Below are positions 1 through 11,057 of a stretch of DNA of 64,000 bases, one piece after another; position 1 is the first letter of the stretch, and every line of letters starts with the position of its first letter. The position numbers and the translations under genes are program-made. This DNA is from Hydrogenophaga crocea (lineage in GTDB: Bacteria > Pseudomonadota > Gammaproteobacteria > Burkholderiales > Burkholderiaceae_C): positions 4,196,001 through 4,260,000 of the forward strand of contig NZ_CP049989.1 in the NCBI RefSeq assembly GCF_011388215.1, given 5' to 3'. The notes beneath the pieces are model-generated. The model was not told the DNA's origin. It ran no database searches and saw nothing but the letters and a program-made list of their open reading frames with translations.

Positions 1-114
1 GCGCGCCTGCGCCAGAAGGTGCAGCCGGTGGTGGACAAGTTCTCGCGCGAAGTGGGCGAGGGCGTCTACAAGCAGGTCGTCGACGAACTGGCCCGCCTGC
101 GCGGCGGGAAGTGA
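1..114 (+). CDS. dctP: TRAP transporter substrate-binding protein, C-terminal fragment
   Basis: The window opens inside a gene; 37 codons remain before a TGA at 112-114. The tail reads as an amphipathic helix rich in Lys, Glu and Val and ends LARLRGGK, as is usual for the last helix of DctP-type periplasmic binding proteins. TRAP permease genes lie at the far end of the same operon (4194-6004), and no other binding protein gene is present for them. The next gene starts 3 bases after the stop. The assignment rests on a short fragment plus context. Confidence 0.6.
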   Translation, partial: ARLRQKVQPVVDKFSREVGEGVYKQVVDELARLRGGK

Positions 115-117
115 TCC

Positions 118-807
118 ATGGCACTGCTGGGCAAGGCGGCGCTCGCCATGTGGTGGGAGGTCGGGGCCGATGGCTTCGACGGCTTCTGCCACTGGCATGC
201 GCATGAGCATTTTCCGGAGCGCCTGGGCATCGCGGGCTTTCGCCGCGCCACGCGCTGGCGCGAGGCCGGCGGCGGACCCGGTGTGTTCGTGATGTACGAA
301 CTCGAGGACCACGCCGTGCTGGGCTCGCCGGCCTACCTGGCGCGGCTGAACGCGCCCACGCCCTGGTCGGTCAGCATGATGTCGCTGCACTTGCGCATGG
401 TGCGCAGCCAGTGTGAGGTGCTGGCCACGCAGGGCGCGGTCACCGCCGCGCAAGCGCTCACGGTGCGGCTGTCGCCCACGCAGGCCGACGCGGCCGAGGC
501 CCCCGGCGGCCTGCGCGCGCGGCTCACCGGCTGGCTGCGCGAATGGCCCTCGCAGCCCGGGCTCACGGGCGCGCACCTGCTGCGCCACCGCGCGCCGCCG
601 ATCGCGCAGACCGCGGAGCAGAAGATCCGCGGCGGCGACGCCGTGGCCGACTGGGTGCTGGTGGTCACGGGCTACGACGCCCGCGCCCTCGACGCGCTCG
701 CGCAGGGCGCGCTGAGCGCCGGCGCGCTCGCCGCGCTTGGCGCGCGCGACGTGGTGCACGGCCGCTACGCGCTCGCCTATTCGGCCCTCCCCACGGACAT
801 GGCATGA
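118..807 (+). CDS. Hypothetical protein with two ferredoxin-like (dimeric alpha/beta barrel) modules
   Basis: This 229-residue cytoplasmic protein has no signal peptide. The first half carries a WHAHEHFPERL segment followed by GFRRATRW and VMYEL, the pattern of EthD/DUF4286-like alpha/beta-barrel proteins, where His and Arg line a small pocket. A weaker second module starts near residue 150 (GAHLLRHRA) and ends in a beta strand around DWVLVV. It overlaps the epimerase start by 4 bases (ATGA), so it belongs to the operon that begins with the TRAP binding protein. The reaction is unknown; such barrels often bind or rearrange small cyclic metabolites. The fold is inferred from pattern only. Confidence 0.6.
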   Translation: MALLGKAALAMWWEVGADGFDGFCHWHAHEHFPERLGIAGFRRATRWREAGGGPGVFVMYELEDHAVLGSPAYLARLNAPTPWSVSMMSLHLRMVRSQCEVLATQGAVTAAQALTVRLSPTQADAAEAPGGLRARLTGWLREWPSQPGLTGAHLLRHRAPPIAQTAEQKIRGGDAVADWVLVVTGYDARALDALAQGALSAGALAALGARDVVHGRYALAYSALPTDMA

Positions 808-1715
808 AGCTGCTGGTGACTGGCGCCAACGGCTTCGTGGGCGCCTGGACGCTGCGTCGCCTGGCCGAAGCCGGTCACGCCGTGCGGGCGCTCGACCTGG
901 CCGCGCCCTCGGCGCTGCTGCAGCGCATCGGCGTGCCGCTCGAGCGCATCGAGTGGTGCCGCGCCGACGTGTGCGACGCCGAGGCCGTGGTGCGCGCCAC
1001 GACCGCCTGCGACGCGGTGGTGCACCTCGCGGGCGTGCTCACGCCCTTCTGCCGCGAGGCGCCCGTGCAGGGCGCGCGCGTCAACCTGCTGGGCACGCTC
1101 AACGTGTTCGATGCCGCGCACCGGCACGGCATTCACCGCGTGATCTACGCGAGCTCGGCCGGCGTGTTCGGCCCCGAGCACGCGCGCCACCCCGAACCCA
1201 CCACGCACTACGGCGCGTTCAAGCTGGCCTGCGAAGGCAGCGCGCGCGCCTGGTGGCACGACGCCGGCATCGGCAGCCTGGGTCTGCGGCCCTTCGTGGT
1301 TTATGGCCCGGGGCGCGAACTCGGCGCCAGCGCGGGCGTGAGCCTGGCCTGCGAGGCCGCGGTGCAGGGCCGACCCTACCGCGTGCCCTTCAGCGGCCGC
1401 GCGGGCATGGTGCACGTGGACGACGTGGTGCGCGTGATCGAACACGCGCTGCGTCTGCCGCTGGCCGGCGCCCATCTGGCCGACCTGGTGGGCGAGGTGC
1501 ACGCGGTGGACGCGGTGATCGACGAGATCCGGCGCCAGTGCCCGGACGCCAGGCTGGGCAGCGAAGGCCCGCCGCTGGCGCTGTCGCCCGACATCGCGCA
1601 GGGCGCCACCCATCCCGACATCGCGGCCTTGCCGGTCACGCCGCTGGCCGAGGGCATCGCCCGCACCCTGGAGGTCTGCCGCGCATGGCACACCCGCTCT
1701 GCCTCGCTCACCTGA
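804..1715 (+). CDS. NAD-dependent epimerase/dehydratase (extended SDR)
   Basis: This 303-residue extended short-chain dehydrogenase/reductase has the N-terminal dinucleotide motif TGANGFVG (residues 6-13), the strand motif VVHLAGV near 72-78 and the catalytic pair Tyr136/Lys140 in YGAFK. It should oxidise, reduce or epimerise a hydroxylated substrate with NAD(P). I chose the ATG at 804 because it overlaps the preceding stop as ATGA; an in-frame extension upstream would overlap the previous gene heavily. It overlaps the next gene by 31 bases. In this operon it probably acts on an imported hydroxy acid or on a later intermediate. Confidence 0.8.
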   Translation: MKLLVTGANGFVGAWTLRRLAEAGHAVRALDLAAPSALLQRIGVPLERIEWCRADVCDAEAVVRATTACDAVVHLAGVLTPFCREAPVQGARVNLLGTLNVFDAAHRHGIHRVIYASSAGVFGPEHARHPEPTTHYGAFKLACEGSARAWWHDAGIGSLGLRPFVVYGPGRELGASAGVSLACEAAVQGRPYRVPFSGRAGMVHVDDVVRVIEHALRLPLAGAHLADLVGEVHAVDAVIDEIRRQCPDARLGSEGPPLALSPDIAQGATHPDIAALPVTPLAEGIARTLEVCRAWHTRSASLT

Positions 1716-2494
1716 GCGTGCTGCAACTCTCGCCGCCGCAGGTGGTGGAGACCGCGGCCGCCGCCGGCTTTGGTCTGCTCGGCCTGAGGCTCGCAGCGGC
1801 CATGCCCGGCCAGGCCGTGTTCCCCATGCTCGGGCGCTCGCCCCTCATGCGCGAGACGCTGGCCCGCCTGGACGCCCTCGGCGTGGCGGTGCACGACGTC
1901 GAACTCGTGGGCCTGCGCGAAGACAGCGTGGCCGCCGACCACGAGGCCCTGTTCGAAGCCGCCGCCCGCCTGGGTGCGCGCCATGTGCTGGTGGCCGGCG
2001 ACGGCCACGACGAGGCGCGCCTGGCCGAGCGCTTCGCCGAGCTCGCGGTGCTGGGCCGGCGCTATGGTCTGCGCATGGGCCTGGAGTTCATGCCCTGGCG
2101 CGGCGTGCGCAACCTCGCGTCGGCGCAGCGCGTGCTGGCCCTGGCCGCCGAGGCCGGGGGCGGGCTCATCGTCGACGCCATCCACCTCGACCGCTCGGGC
2201 GACGGGGCCGGGGCGCTGGCGGCTATCCCCGCCGCGCAATGGAGCTACTTCCAGATCTGCGACGCGCCCGCGCAGCGGCCAAGCGACGAGGCCGAGCTGC
2301 TGCGCCAGGCGCGCGAGGCGCGGCTCGTGCCCGGCGAAGGCGGGCTCGACCTGCGCGGCATGCTGCGCGCGCTGCCCGAAGGCCTGGTGGTGTCGGTGGA
2401 AGCGCCGCTGGCCGATGCGCGATCGCCGCTCGATAAGGCGCGTGCGCTGCACCGCGGCGCGCGCGCGCTGCTCGAAGCCGTGGGCCGCTCATGA
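1685..2494 (+). CDS. Sugar phosphate isomerase/epimerase family TIM-barrel protein
   Basis: This 269-residue protein belongs to the xylose-isomerase-like TIM-barrel superfamily. The four metal ligands usual in this family can be placed at Glu134 (LEFMPW), Asp164 (VDAIH), Gln190 (FQICD) and Glu239 (SVEAP), so a divalent-metal site looks intact. Members act as isomerases, epimerases or dehydratases; 3-dehydroshikimate dehydratase is one. The ATG at 1685 lies inside the end of the epimerase gene and fits the family length. It is a distant paralogue of the protein at 17428-18333 and may do a parallel step in a related pathway. Confidence 0.75.
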   Translation: MAHPLCLAHLSVLQLSPPQVVETAAAAGFGLLGLRLAAAMPGQAVFPMLGRSPLMRETLARLDALGVAVHDVELVGLREDSVAADHEALFEAAARLGARHVLVAGDGHDEARLAERFAELAVLGRRYGLRMGLEFMPWRGVRNLASAQRVLALAAEAGGGLIVDAIHLDRSGDGAGALAAIPAAQWSYFQICDAPAQRPSDEAELLRQAREARLVPGEGGLDLRGMLRALPEGLVVSVEAPLADARSPLDKARALHRGARALLEAVGRS

Positions 2495-4194
2495 ACACCC
2501 CGCAAGCGCATGAGCACGACGTGATCGTGGTGGGTTCGGGCGCGGCCGGCCTGGCCACCGCGCTGTTCGCGGCGCTCGACGGCCTGGACGTGCTGGTGCT
2601 CGAGCAGAGCCTCTGGATCGGTGGCACCAGCGCCTTGTCGGCGGGGGCAATGTGGATCCCCAACACGCTGCATGGCGCCGCGGCCGGCGACACGCCCGAG
2701 CGCGCCGCCGCCTACCTGGCCGCGGCCACGCAGGGCGAGAGCCCCACCGCGCTGCGCGAGGCCTTCTTGCGCCTGGGCGCGGACGCGGTCCAGCGGCTCG
2801 AATCCGAAGCCGGCGTGCCCCTGCGCGCCTTTGCCCACCACCCCGACTACCTGGGCGACCTGCCCGGTGCGAGCACCGCGGGCCGCGTGCTCGAATGCCC
2901 GCCCTTCGACGGTCGCCGGCTCGGCGCGGACTTCGCGCGCCTGCGGCCGCCCATTCCCGAGTTCACCGTGCTCGGCGGCATGATGGTCGACCGCACCGAC
3001 ATCGGCCACCTGCTGGCCATGGGCCGTTCCTGGGCCTCGCTGCGGCACGCCGCGGGCCTGCTCGCGCGCCACGCCGCCGACCGCCTGCGCCACCCGCGTG
3101 GCACGCGGCTGGTGATGGGCAATGCGCTCGTGGGATGGCTGCTGCACGCACTGCGCGAGCGCGGCGTGCCGGTGTGGACGCGCAGCGCCGCGCTGGGCCT
3201 GTTGCACGACGGCGATCGCGTCTGCGGCGTGCGGCTGCAGCGCGACGGCACCACGCTGATCTGCCGGGCGCGCCGCGCGGTGGTGATGGCCGGCGGCGGC
3301 TTCAACGACCACCCCGACTGGCGCGCGCGCTGGCTGCCCCCGGCCGTGCGCCACAGCCCGCGCGCGGGCACCTCGCAGGGCGCCCTGCTGACCGATGCGC
3401 TGCGCCTGGGCGCGCGCCTGGGTGACGCGCCCAGCAGCAGCGCCTGCTGGGCGCCGGTGTCGGTGCACCCGCGGCGCGACGGCAGCACCGCGGTGTTCCC
3501 GCACTTCGTGCTCGACCGCGCCAAGCCCGGCACCCTGGTGGTGGATCCGCAGGGCCGCCGCTTCCTCGACGAGAGCAGCTCCTACCACCGCTTCGGCGAA
3601 GCCATGCTGGCCCACGCGCCGGCCGGCGGCGAGGCGGCAGCCTGGCTGCTGGCCGACCGCGAGGCCGTGCAGCGCTACGGCCTGGGCCTGGTGCGGCCCG
3701 GGGCGCGCGGCCTGCGCCGGTACGTGCGCGAAGGCCATGTGCTGCGGGCCCGCACGCTGCCCGAACTCGCCCGGGCCATGGGCGTGCCCGCCGATGCGCT
3801 GGTGCGCAGCGTGGCGCGCTTCAACGCACTGGCCGACGCCGGCTTGGACAGCGACCACGGCCGCGGCCGCACCCCCTACCAGCGCCACCTCGGCGACCCC
3901 GCGGTGGTGCCCAACCCCAGCCTGCGCGCGCTGCGCGAAGGCCCTTTCCATGCGCTGCGGCTGCAGGTGGGCGACATCGCGGGCAGCCGCGGCCTGCTCA
4001 CCGACGCGGCCGCGCGCGTGCTCGGGCCCGACGGGCCCATCCCCGGCCTGCACGCCGTGGGCAACGACATGCAGTCGGTGATGGGGTCGCACTACCCCGG
4101 ACCCGGCATCAACCTCGGTCCCGCGATCGTGTTCGCCCATGCGGCGGCACTGGCCCTGCGCCGCGGAACCCCAGACCCCCTGGAGACCCCCTGA
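2491..4194 (+). CDS. FAD-dependent oxidoreductase, 3-ketosteroid dehydrogenase/fumarate reductase flavoprotein family
   Basis: This 567-residue protein starts with the FAD-binding motif VGSGAAG followed by a Glu at the end of strand 2 (LVLE). It has GGTSALSAG for the flavin phosphate and a C-terminal SHYPGPGINLGPA segment. That segment resembles the active-site Tyr/Gly region of 3-ketosteroid delta-1-dehydrogenases, which desaturate a ring beside a ketone. No steroid genes are nearby, so a ring-desaturating role on another alicyclic ketone is an inference. It starts with an ATGA overlap after the TIM-barrel gene, and its stop overlaps the TRAP small permease start by one base. Confidence 0.8.
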   Translation: MNTPQAHEHDVIVVGSGAAGLATALFAALDGLDVLVLEQSLWIGGTSALSAGAMWIPNTLHGAAAGDTPERAAAYLAAATQGESPTALREAFLRLGADAVQRLESEAGVPLRAFAHHPDYLGDLPGASTAGRVLECPPFDGRRLGADFARLRPPIPEFTVLGGMMVDRTDIGHLLAMGRSWASLRHAAGLLARHAADRLRHPRGTRLVMGNALVGWLLHALRERGVPVWTRSAALGLLHDGDRVCGVRLQRDGTTLICRARRAVVMAGGGFNDHPDWRARWLPPAVRHSPRAGTSQGALLTDALRLGARLGDAPSSSACWAPVSVHPRRDGSTAVFPHFVLDRAKPGTLVVDPQGRRFLDESSSYHRFGEAMLAHAPAGGEAAAWLLADREAVQRYGLGLVRPGARGLRRYVREGHVLRARTLPELARAMGVPADALVRSVARFNALADAGLDSDHGRGRTPYQRHLGDPAVVPNPSLRALREGPFHALRLQVGDIAGSRGLLTDAAARVLGPDGPIPGLHAVGNDMQSVMGSHYPGPGINLGPAIVFAHAAALALRRGTPDPLETP

Positions 4195-4727
4195 TGGTGA
4201 ATCGGCTCATAGGACACATCTGCCGCCTGTTCGAGTGGCTGATGGTGATCTGCCTCGCGGCCATGGTGCTCATGGTGTTCGGCAACGTGGTGCTGCGCTA
4301 CGGCTTCAACTCGGGCATCACCGTGTCCGAAGAGCTGTCGCGCTGGCTCTTCGTGTGGATGACCTTCCTCGGCGCCTTCGTGGCCCTGCACACGCGCCAG
4401 CACCTGGGCACCGACATGCTCGTCGGCCGGCTCTCGCGCGGCGGCCGCAAGCTGTGCTTCGTGCTGGCGCGCCTGGGCATGCTGTTCGTGTGTGTGCTGG
4501 TGGTGCTGGGCGGCTGGCAGCAGACGCTGATCAACCGCGACGCGTTGAGCGCGGTGATGCAGGTCTCCAGCGCGATCTTCTACGCCAGCGGTGTGGTGTT
4601 CGGAGTGCTGGGCGGACTCGTGGTGCTGCACGAACTCGTGCAGGTGCTCGGCGGCGGCGGCAGCGACGACATGCTGCTGGGCTTTGCCGGCTCCGAAGAG
4701 CAGCCGCACGCGCAGGCACGGCCATGA
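4194..4727 (+). CDS. dctQ: TRAP transporter small permease (DctQ)
   Basis: This 177-residue inner-membrane protein has four hydrophobic segments. The family signature is clear: FGNVVLRYGFN, then SEELSRWLFVWMTFLG. It partners the large permease and a periplasmic binding protein to import an organic acid with sodium. The start overlaps the preceding stop by one base (TGATG) and the end overlaps dctM by ATGA. The first half is almost identical to the protein at 12696-13229, while the C-terminal tail differs. The substrate is unknown. Confidence 0.93.
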   Translation: MVNRLIGHICRLFEWLMVICLAAMVLMVFGNVVLRYGFNSGITVSEELSRWLFVWMTFLGAFVALHTRQHLGTDMLVGRLSRGGRKLCFVLARLGMLFVCVLVVLGGWQQTLINRDALSAVMQVSSAIFYASGVVFGVLGGLVVLHELVQVLGGGGSDDMLLGFAGSEEQPHAQARP

Positions 4728-6004
4728 TCCTCACGATCTTCCTCGTCACCCTGCTCGGCGGCATGGCCCTGGGCATGCCGATCGCGTTCGCCCTGCTGCT
4801 CAGCGGCGCCGCGCTCATGGCGCACCTGAACATGTTCGATCCGCAGATCCTGGCGCAGAACGTGATCGAGGGCGCCAACAGCTTCCCGCTGCTGGCCGTG
4901 CCCTTCTTCATGCTCGCGGGCGAGATCATGAACGCGGGCGGCCTGTCGCGGCGCATCGTGAACCTGGCCATCACGCTCGTGGGCCACGTGCGCGGCGGCC
5001 TGGGCTACGTGGGCATCATGGCCGCGGTGATGATGGCCGCGCTCTCGGGCTCGGCCGTGGCCGACGCGGCCGCGCTGTCGGCGCTGCTGCTGCCCATGAT
5101 GAAGCGCGCCGGCTACGACCCCGCGCGTTCGGCCGGTCTGCTGTCGTCGGCCGCCATCCTCGCGCCCATCATTCCGCCCAGCATCGGCTTCGTGATCTTC
5201 GGCGTCGCGGCCAACGTGTCGATCTCGCGCCTGTTCATGGCCGGCATCGCGCCCGGCATCATGCTCGGCGCGGCGCTGTGGCTCACCTGGTGGTGGCTGG
5301 TGCGGCACGACAAGATCGAGGCCCAGCCGCGCGCCAGCCTGGCCCAGATGCTGGGCGCGGCGCGCGACGCCACCTTTGCGCTGGGCCTGCCGGTGATCGT
5401 GGTGGTGGGCCTGAAGTTCGGCGTGTTCACGCCCACCGAGGCCGCGGTGGTGGCCGCGGTGTACGCGCTGCTGGTGTCGGTGTTCGTCTACCGCGAGCTG
5501 CGCTGGTCGCAGCTGTTCGGCCTGTTCCGATCGGCCGCACAGACCACGTCGGTGGTGATGTTCCTGGTGGCGGCGGCCATGGTCTCGGCCTGGATGATCA
5601 CCGTCGCCAACCTGCCGGCCGAGCTCATCGCGCTGCTGCAGCCCCTGCTCGACCGCCCCACGCTGCTGCTGCTGGTGATGATGGTGATCACCATGCTGGT
5701 GGGCACCGCCATGGACCTCACGCCCACCATCCTGATCCTCACGCCGGTGTTCATGCCGCTTGTGAAGGCCGCGGGCATTGACCCGGTGTACTTCGGCGTG
5801 CTGTTCATGATCAACAACGCCATCGGCCTGGTCACGCCGCCCGTGGGCACGGTGCTCAGCACCGTGGCCGGCGTGGGCAAGGTGAGCATGGACGCGGTCA
5901 CCAAAGGGGTGTGGCCCTTCATGCTGGTGCAGTTCGGCGTGATGTTCCTGCTGGTGTTCTTCCCCAGCCTGGTGCTGGTGCCGGCGCGCTGGTTCTACGG
6001 CTGA
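4724..6004 (+). CDS. dctM: TRAP transporter large permease (DctM)
   Basis: This 426-residue protein has about 12 to 13 hydrophobic segments and the TRAP large-permease signatures VPFFMLAGEIMN, SGSAVADAAA and PPSIGFVIFG, where the ion and substrate path is built. It is the last gene of operon 1. A 295-base stretch is identical at DNA level to the dctM at 13226-14506, and much of the rest is nearly so. This suggests recent gene conversion and a similar substrate class. A GC-rich inverted repeat follows the stop. Confidence 0.95.
   Translation: MILTIFLVTLLGGMALGMPIAFALLLSGAALMAHLNMFDPQILAQNVIEGANSFPLLAVPFFMLAGEIMNAGGLSRRIVNLAITLVGHVRGGLGYVGIMAAVMMAALSGSAVADAAALSALLLPMMKRAGYDPARSAGLLSSAAILAPIIPPSIGFVIFGVAANVSISRLFMAGIAPGIMLGAALWLTWWWLVRHDKIEAQPRASLAQMLGAARDATFALGLPVIVVVGLKFGVFTPTEAAVVAAVYALLVSVFVYRELRWSQLFGLFRSAAQTTSVVMFLVAAAMVSAWMITVANLPAELIALLQPLLDRPTLLLLVMMVITMLVGTAMDLTPTILILTPVFMPLVKAAGIDPVYFGVLFMINNAIGLVTPPVGTVLSTVAGVGKVSMDAVTKGVWPFMLVQFGVMFLLVFFPSLVLVPARWFYG
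4822..5116 (+). repeat. 295-bp segment identical to 13324-13618 within paralogous dctM genes
   Basis: Read base by base, these 295 positions match 13324-13618 with no difference, synonymous sites included. Differences appear on both sides: the codon before GCACCTG, and GAC versus AAC after GGCTAC. The two genes are otherwise clearly diverged at their ends. Confidence 0.9.
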
Positions 6005-6011
6005 GGCGGGC

Positions 6012-6045
6012 CCCAGGGCCCGGCGGTACCCGAGCGGGCCCTGGG
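6012..6045 (+). terminator. Possible terminator hairpin after operon 1
   Basis: An 11-bp perfect inverted repeat (CCCAGGGCCCG and its complement) surrounds a 12-base loop, 8 bases after the dctM stop. There is no T tract, so intrinsic termination would be weak; it may only protect the 3' end. Confidence 0.4.
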
Positions 6046-6118
6046 CCTTGAGCGGCCCGGGCGCGCCGGCCGGGCGGGGCGCGACCATACTGCGCGCCTG
6101 CCCCGTGCCGCGCCCGCC

Positions 6119-8621
<2,503 letters not shown>

Positions 8622-8629
<8 letters not shown>

Positions 8630-9287
8630 TGCGCTGGACTTCAGCCTGGCGGGCGAAACCCTGCGGCTGCACGCCGACCGCGCGCTGTCGTGGCCGGCGC
8701 GCCGGCGCCTGCTGGTGGCCGACGTGCACCTGGGCAAGGACGACGCCTTCCGCGCCGCCGGCATTGCGTTGCCCGCGGGCGGCACGCGCCACGACCTCGA
8801 CCGCCTGGCCGCGCTGCTCGCGGCCACGGGCGCGCAGGAACTGTGGGTGCTCGGCGACCTGCTGCACGGGGCCCGGCCCGACGCGCGCTGGCGCGACGAC
8901 TGGCTGCGCTTTCGCGCGCAGCACGCGCAGCTGCACATCGCGCTGGTCGAAGGCAACCACGACCGCTCGGCCGCACGCGCCGACCTGGGCATTGCGCTGC
9001 ACCCGGGGCAGGTGATCGACGGCCCCTTCGTGTTCCGCCACGCGCCCGAACCGCCCGAGCCACCGGCGGCCGCCGGCGGCGAACCGCGGCTCGCCGTGTG
9101 CGGCCACGTGCACCCGGTGGTGCGCGTGCCCGGGCTGCGCGGGCGCTTTCCGGCCTTCGTGCGGGTCGATGGCCAGCTCGTGCTGCCCGCGTTTTCGGCC
9201 TTCACGGGCGGCTGGCTGGTCGAGCGCGCGCAGGCGCGCTACGGCTGCCTCGGCGGCCATCTGCTCGACATGGGGCCGGCGGGCTGA
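8622..9287 (+). CDS. pdeM: Ligase-associated DNA damage response endonuclease PdeM (calcineurin-like phosphoesterase)
   Basis: This 221-residue metallophosphoesterase carries the canonical metal-binding blocks DVHLGK, GDLLHG, GNHD and GHVHP in order. In this family they bind two metal ions and cleave phosphodiesters. The start is a GTG at 8622, inside the end of the helicase gene. Coupling to the Lhr-type helicase identifies it as the PdeM subfamily rather than a generic phosphatase. A strong hairpin follows. Confidence 0.88.
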
Positions 9288-9308
9288 GCGAAACCAGCGC
9301 CCAAAACA

Positions 9309-9328
9309 AAAGGCCCCTGAGGGCCTTT
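9309..9328 (-). terminator. Intrinsic terminator shared by convergent genes
   Basis: The stem AAAGGCCC/GGGCCTTT has a 4-base loop. On the minus strand it is followed by a T-rich tract (TTTTGTTTT when the stem is included), making a good rho-independent terminator for the DUF4148 gene. On the plus strand only TTTC follows, so it would be weaker for pdeM. Confidence 0.8.
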
Positions 9329-9371
9329 CGCGGGGGCGACCCGGCGCTGAACCGGGTCTGTCTGGCAACGC

Positions 9372-9767
9372 TCAGTTGGCGCGCACTTGCGAAGCGCTGG
9401 CGGCCGACTGGCTGGTCACGGCGTTCTGGCCGGCGATGCGGATCTGCTCGGCTTGCGCGGCGGTGGGCACCGGCAGGATCTCGCCCTGGGCGACCAGGCC
9501 CAGGCGGTAGGCCTCGGCGGCTTCGGCCTGCACCTGCGCGCGGCTCAGGCCGCTGGCCACCACGGTGGCTTGCGCCTGGGCGGGGCTGGCTTCGCCGCGG
9601 GCGATCACGTCGGCCTTGTAGGCCGGGGCGACTTGCGCTTGCACTTCGGCGCGGGTCAGTTGCGACTGGAAGTTGAAGACTTCATTGCCTTCGATCGGGC
9701 CTTCGGCGAAAGCGGCGCCGGCGGTCAGGGCGATGGCGAGGGGGAGGGCGATGCGGGCGGTTTTCAT
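9372..9767 (-). CDS. Secreted DUF4148 family protein
   Basis: This 131-residue protein has a Sec signal peptide (MKTARIALPLAIALTAG, predicted cleavage after AFA) and a short mature domain of the DUF4148 type. The mature part holds three similar segments of the form LTRAEVQAQ / LSRAQVQAE / AAQAEQIR, each followed by a small-residue stretch and GE or GL. Such proteins are common in Burkholderiales and probably periplasmic; their role is unknown. The start at 9767 is preceded by AAAGGA. It is transcribed alone, divergent from queE, and ends at an intrinsic terminator. Confidence 0.85.
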   Translation of the reverse strand: MKTARIALPLAIALTAGAAFAEGPIEGNEVFNFQSQLTRAEVQAQVAPAYKADVIARGEASPAQAQATVVASGLSRAQVQAEAAEAYRLGLVAQGEILPVPTAAQAEQIRIAGQNAVTSQSAASASQVRAN

Positions 9768-9853
9768 GGTGATTCCTTTGAAGGGGTGACGGCGGAACGG
9801 CTTGAAGTGGAGGTCTGTCAGATGCCGTCGTGTGTCTGGCATGGGCTCAACTT

Positions 9854-9877
9854 TAGGGTTTACCCGGATATCGAAAA
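9854..9877. promoter_or_regulatory. Conserved TAGGGTTTACCCG motif, copy 1
   Basis: A 13-base sequence TAGGGTTTACCCG (9854-9866) contains a GGGTTTACCC near-palindrome and is followed by AT-x-GAAAA at fixed spacing. The same block recurs at 12631-12654 ahead of a TRAP operon. Here it lies in the divergent intergenic region between the DUF4148 gene and queE. It may be a protein-binding site or promoter element. Confidence 0.4.
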
Positions 9878-10038
9878 ACCACCGCACCGGCAACGCACTG
9901 TTGCTGAAACGGAAATGGTTGAGGTGTGCCGACCGCGATCGCTGCGTTCGCCGGAACGCCGGCCTGGGGGAACGGGTGGGGGGTATCGGCCTTGCCCAAT
10001 GCGGAGACTGCCGGTTTTGCTCCGGGAGGGCGGCTCGC

Positions 10039-10671
10039 ATGGCCTACAGCGTCAAGGAAATTTTCTATACCCTGCAAGGCGAGGGCATGAACGCGGGGCG
10101 GCCCGCCGTGTTCTGCCGCTTCGCGGGCTGCAACCTGTGGTCGGGCCGCGAGGCCGACCGGGCCCGGGCCATCTGCCGTTTCTGCGACACCGATTTCGTC
10201 GGGGTCGACGGCACCGGCGGCGGGCGTTTCGGCAGCGCGCGGCTGTTGGCCGAGGCCGTGAAGGCGCAGTGGCCCGCGACATCGGGCCAGCCGCTGGTGG
10301 TGCTCACAGGCGGCGAGCCGCTGCTGCAGGTCGACCGGCCGCTGATCGACGCGCTGCACGCCCAGGGCCTGGAGATCGCCGTGGAAACCAATGGCACGGT
10401 GCGCGCGCCGCGCGGCATCGACTGGCTCTGCGTGAGCCCCAAGCACGGCAGCGAGCTGCTGCAGCGCAGTGGCGACGAACTCAAGGTGGTGGTGCCCCAG
10501 GTGGGCCTGGACCTCGACGCTCTGGTGCAACTGCCCTTCGACCACCACTTGGTGCAGGCCATGGACGGGCCGCTGCAGGCGGTGCACCTGCGGCTGGCGC
10601 GCGCGCTGTGCCTGCGCGATCCGCGCTGGCGCCTGAGCGTGCAACTGCACAAGCTGCTGGGCATCCGGTGA
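10039..10671 (+). CDS. queE: 7-carboxy-7-deazaguanine synthase QueE
   Basis: This 210-residue radical-SAM enzyme turns 6-carboxytetrahydropterin into 7-carboxy-7-deazaguanine in queuosine synthesis. The iron-sulphur cluster cysteines are spaced CX14CX2C, the arrangement known from the Burkholderia-type QueE rather than the usual CX3CX2C. The N-terminal FYTLQGEG and the SAM-binding LTGGEPLLQ are clear. The ATG at 10039 is followed directly by the family N-terminus. queD follows 8 bases downstream. Confidence 0.95.
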   Translation: MAYSVKEIFYTLQGEGMNAGRPAVFCRFAGCNLWSGREADRARAICRFCDTDFVGVDGTGGGRFGSARLLAEAVKAQWPATSGQPLVVLTGGEPLLQVDRPLIDALHAQGLEIAVETNGTVRAPRGIDWLCVSPKHGSELLQRSGDELKVVVPQVGLDLDALVQLPFDHHLVQAMDGPLQAVHLRLARALCLRDPRWRLSVQLHKLLGIR

Positions 10672-10679
10672 GGCCGGCC

Positions 10680-11042
10680 ATGTCCATCGAGCTGAGCCAG
10701 CGCTTCTTCTTCGACGCCGCGCACACGCTGGAGCGCGCCCACGACAGCGCGCCGAGCCGGCGCGTGCACGGCCACACCTACCACGCCACCGTGGCCGTGG
10801 GCCCGGCCGGCCCGCTCGACGCCGGCATGGTGGTCGACCTCGCGCTGCTGCGCGCGGCGATCGCCAGCGTGCGCGAGCGGCTCGACCACCACCTGCTCGA
10901 CGAGGTGCCCGGCCTGGGCCGGCCCACGCTCGAGAACCTGTGCCGCTTTGTGTTCGACCACATGGCCGACCCGCGCTGGACGGTGCAATGGGTGCAGGTG
11001 GAGCGGCCCGCGAGCGGCGACGCCTGCCGGCTGGGCCGCTGA
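10680..11042 (+). CDS. queD: 6-carboxy-5,6,7,8-tetrahydropterin synthase QueD
   Basis: This 120-residue T-fold enzyme converts dihydroneopterin triphosphate to 6-carboxytetrahydropterin, the step before QueE. Zinc ligands fit His15 (FDAAHTL) and the HGHTYH pair, and the catalytic His/Asp region is LDHHLLDE. The ATG at 10680 follows queE by 8 bases, so the two are co-transcribed. queC is not in the window. Confidence 0.93.
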   Translation: MSIELSQRFFFDAAHTLERAHDSAPSRRVHGHTYHATVAVGPAGPLDAGMVVDLALLRAAIASVRERLDHHLLDEVPGLGRPTLENLCRFVFDHMADPRWTVQWVQVERPASGDACRLGR

Positions 11043-11057
11043 GCCCGCGGCCCGCGC

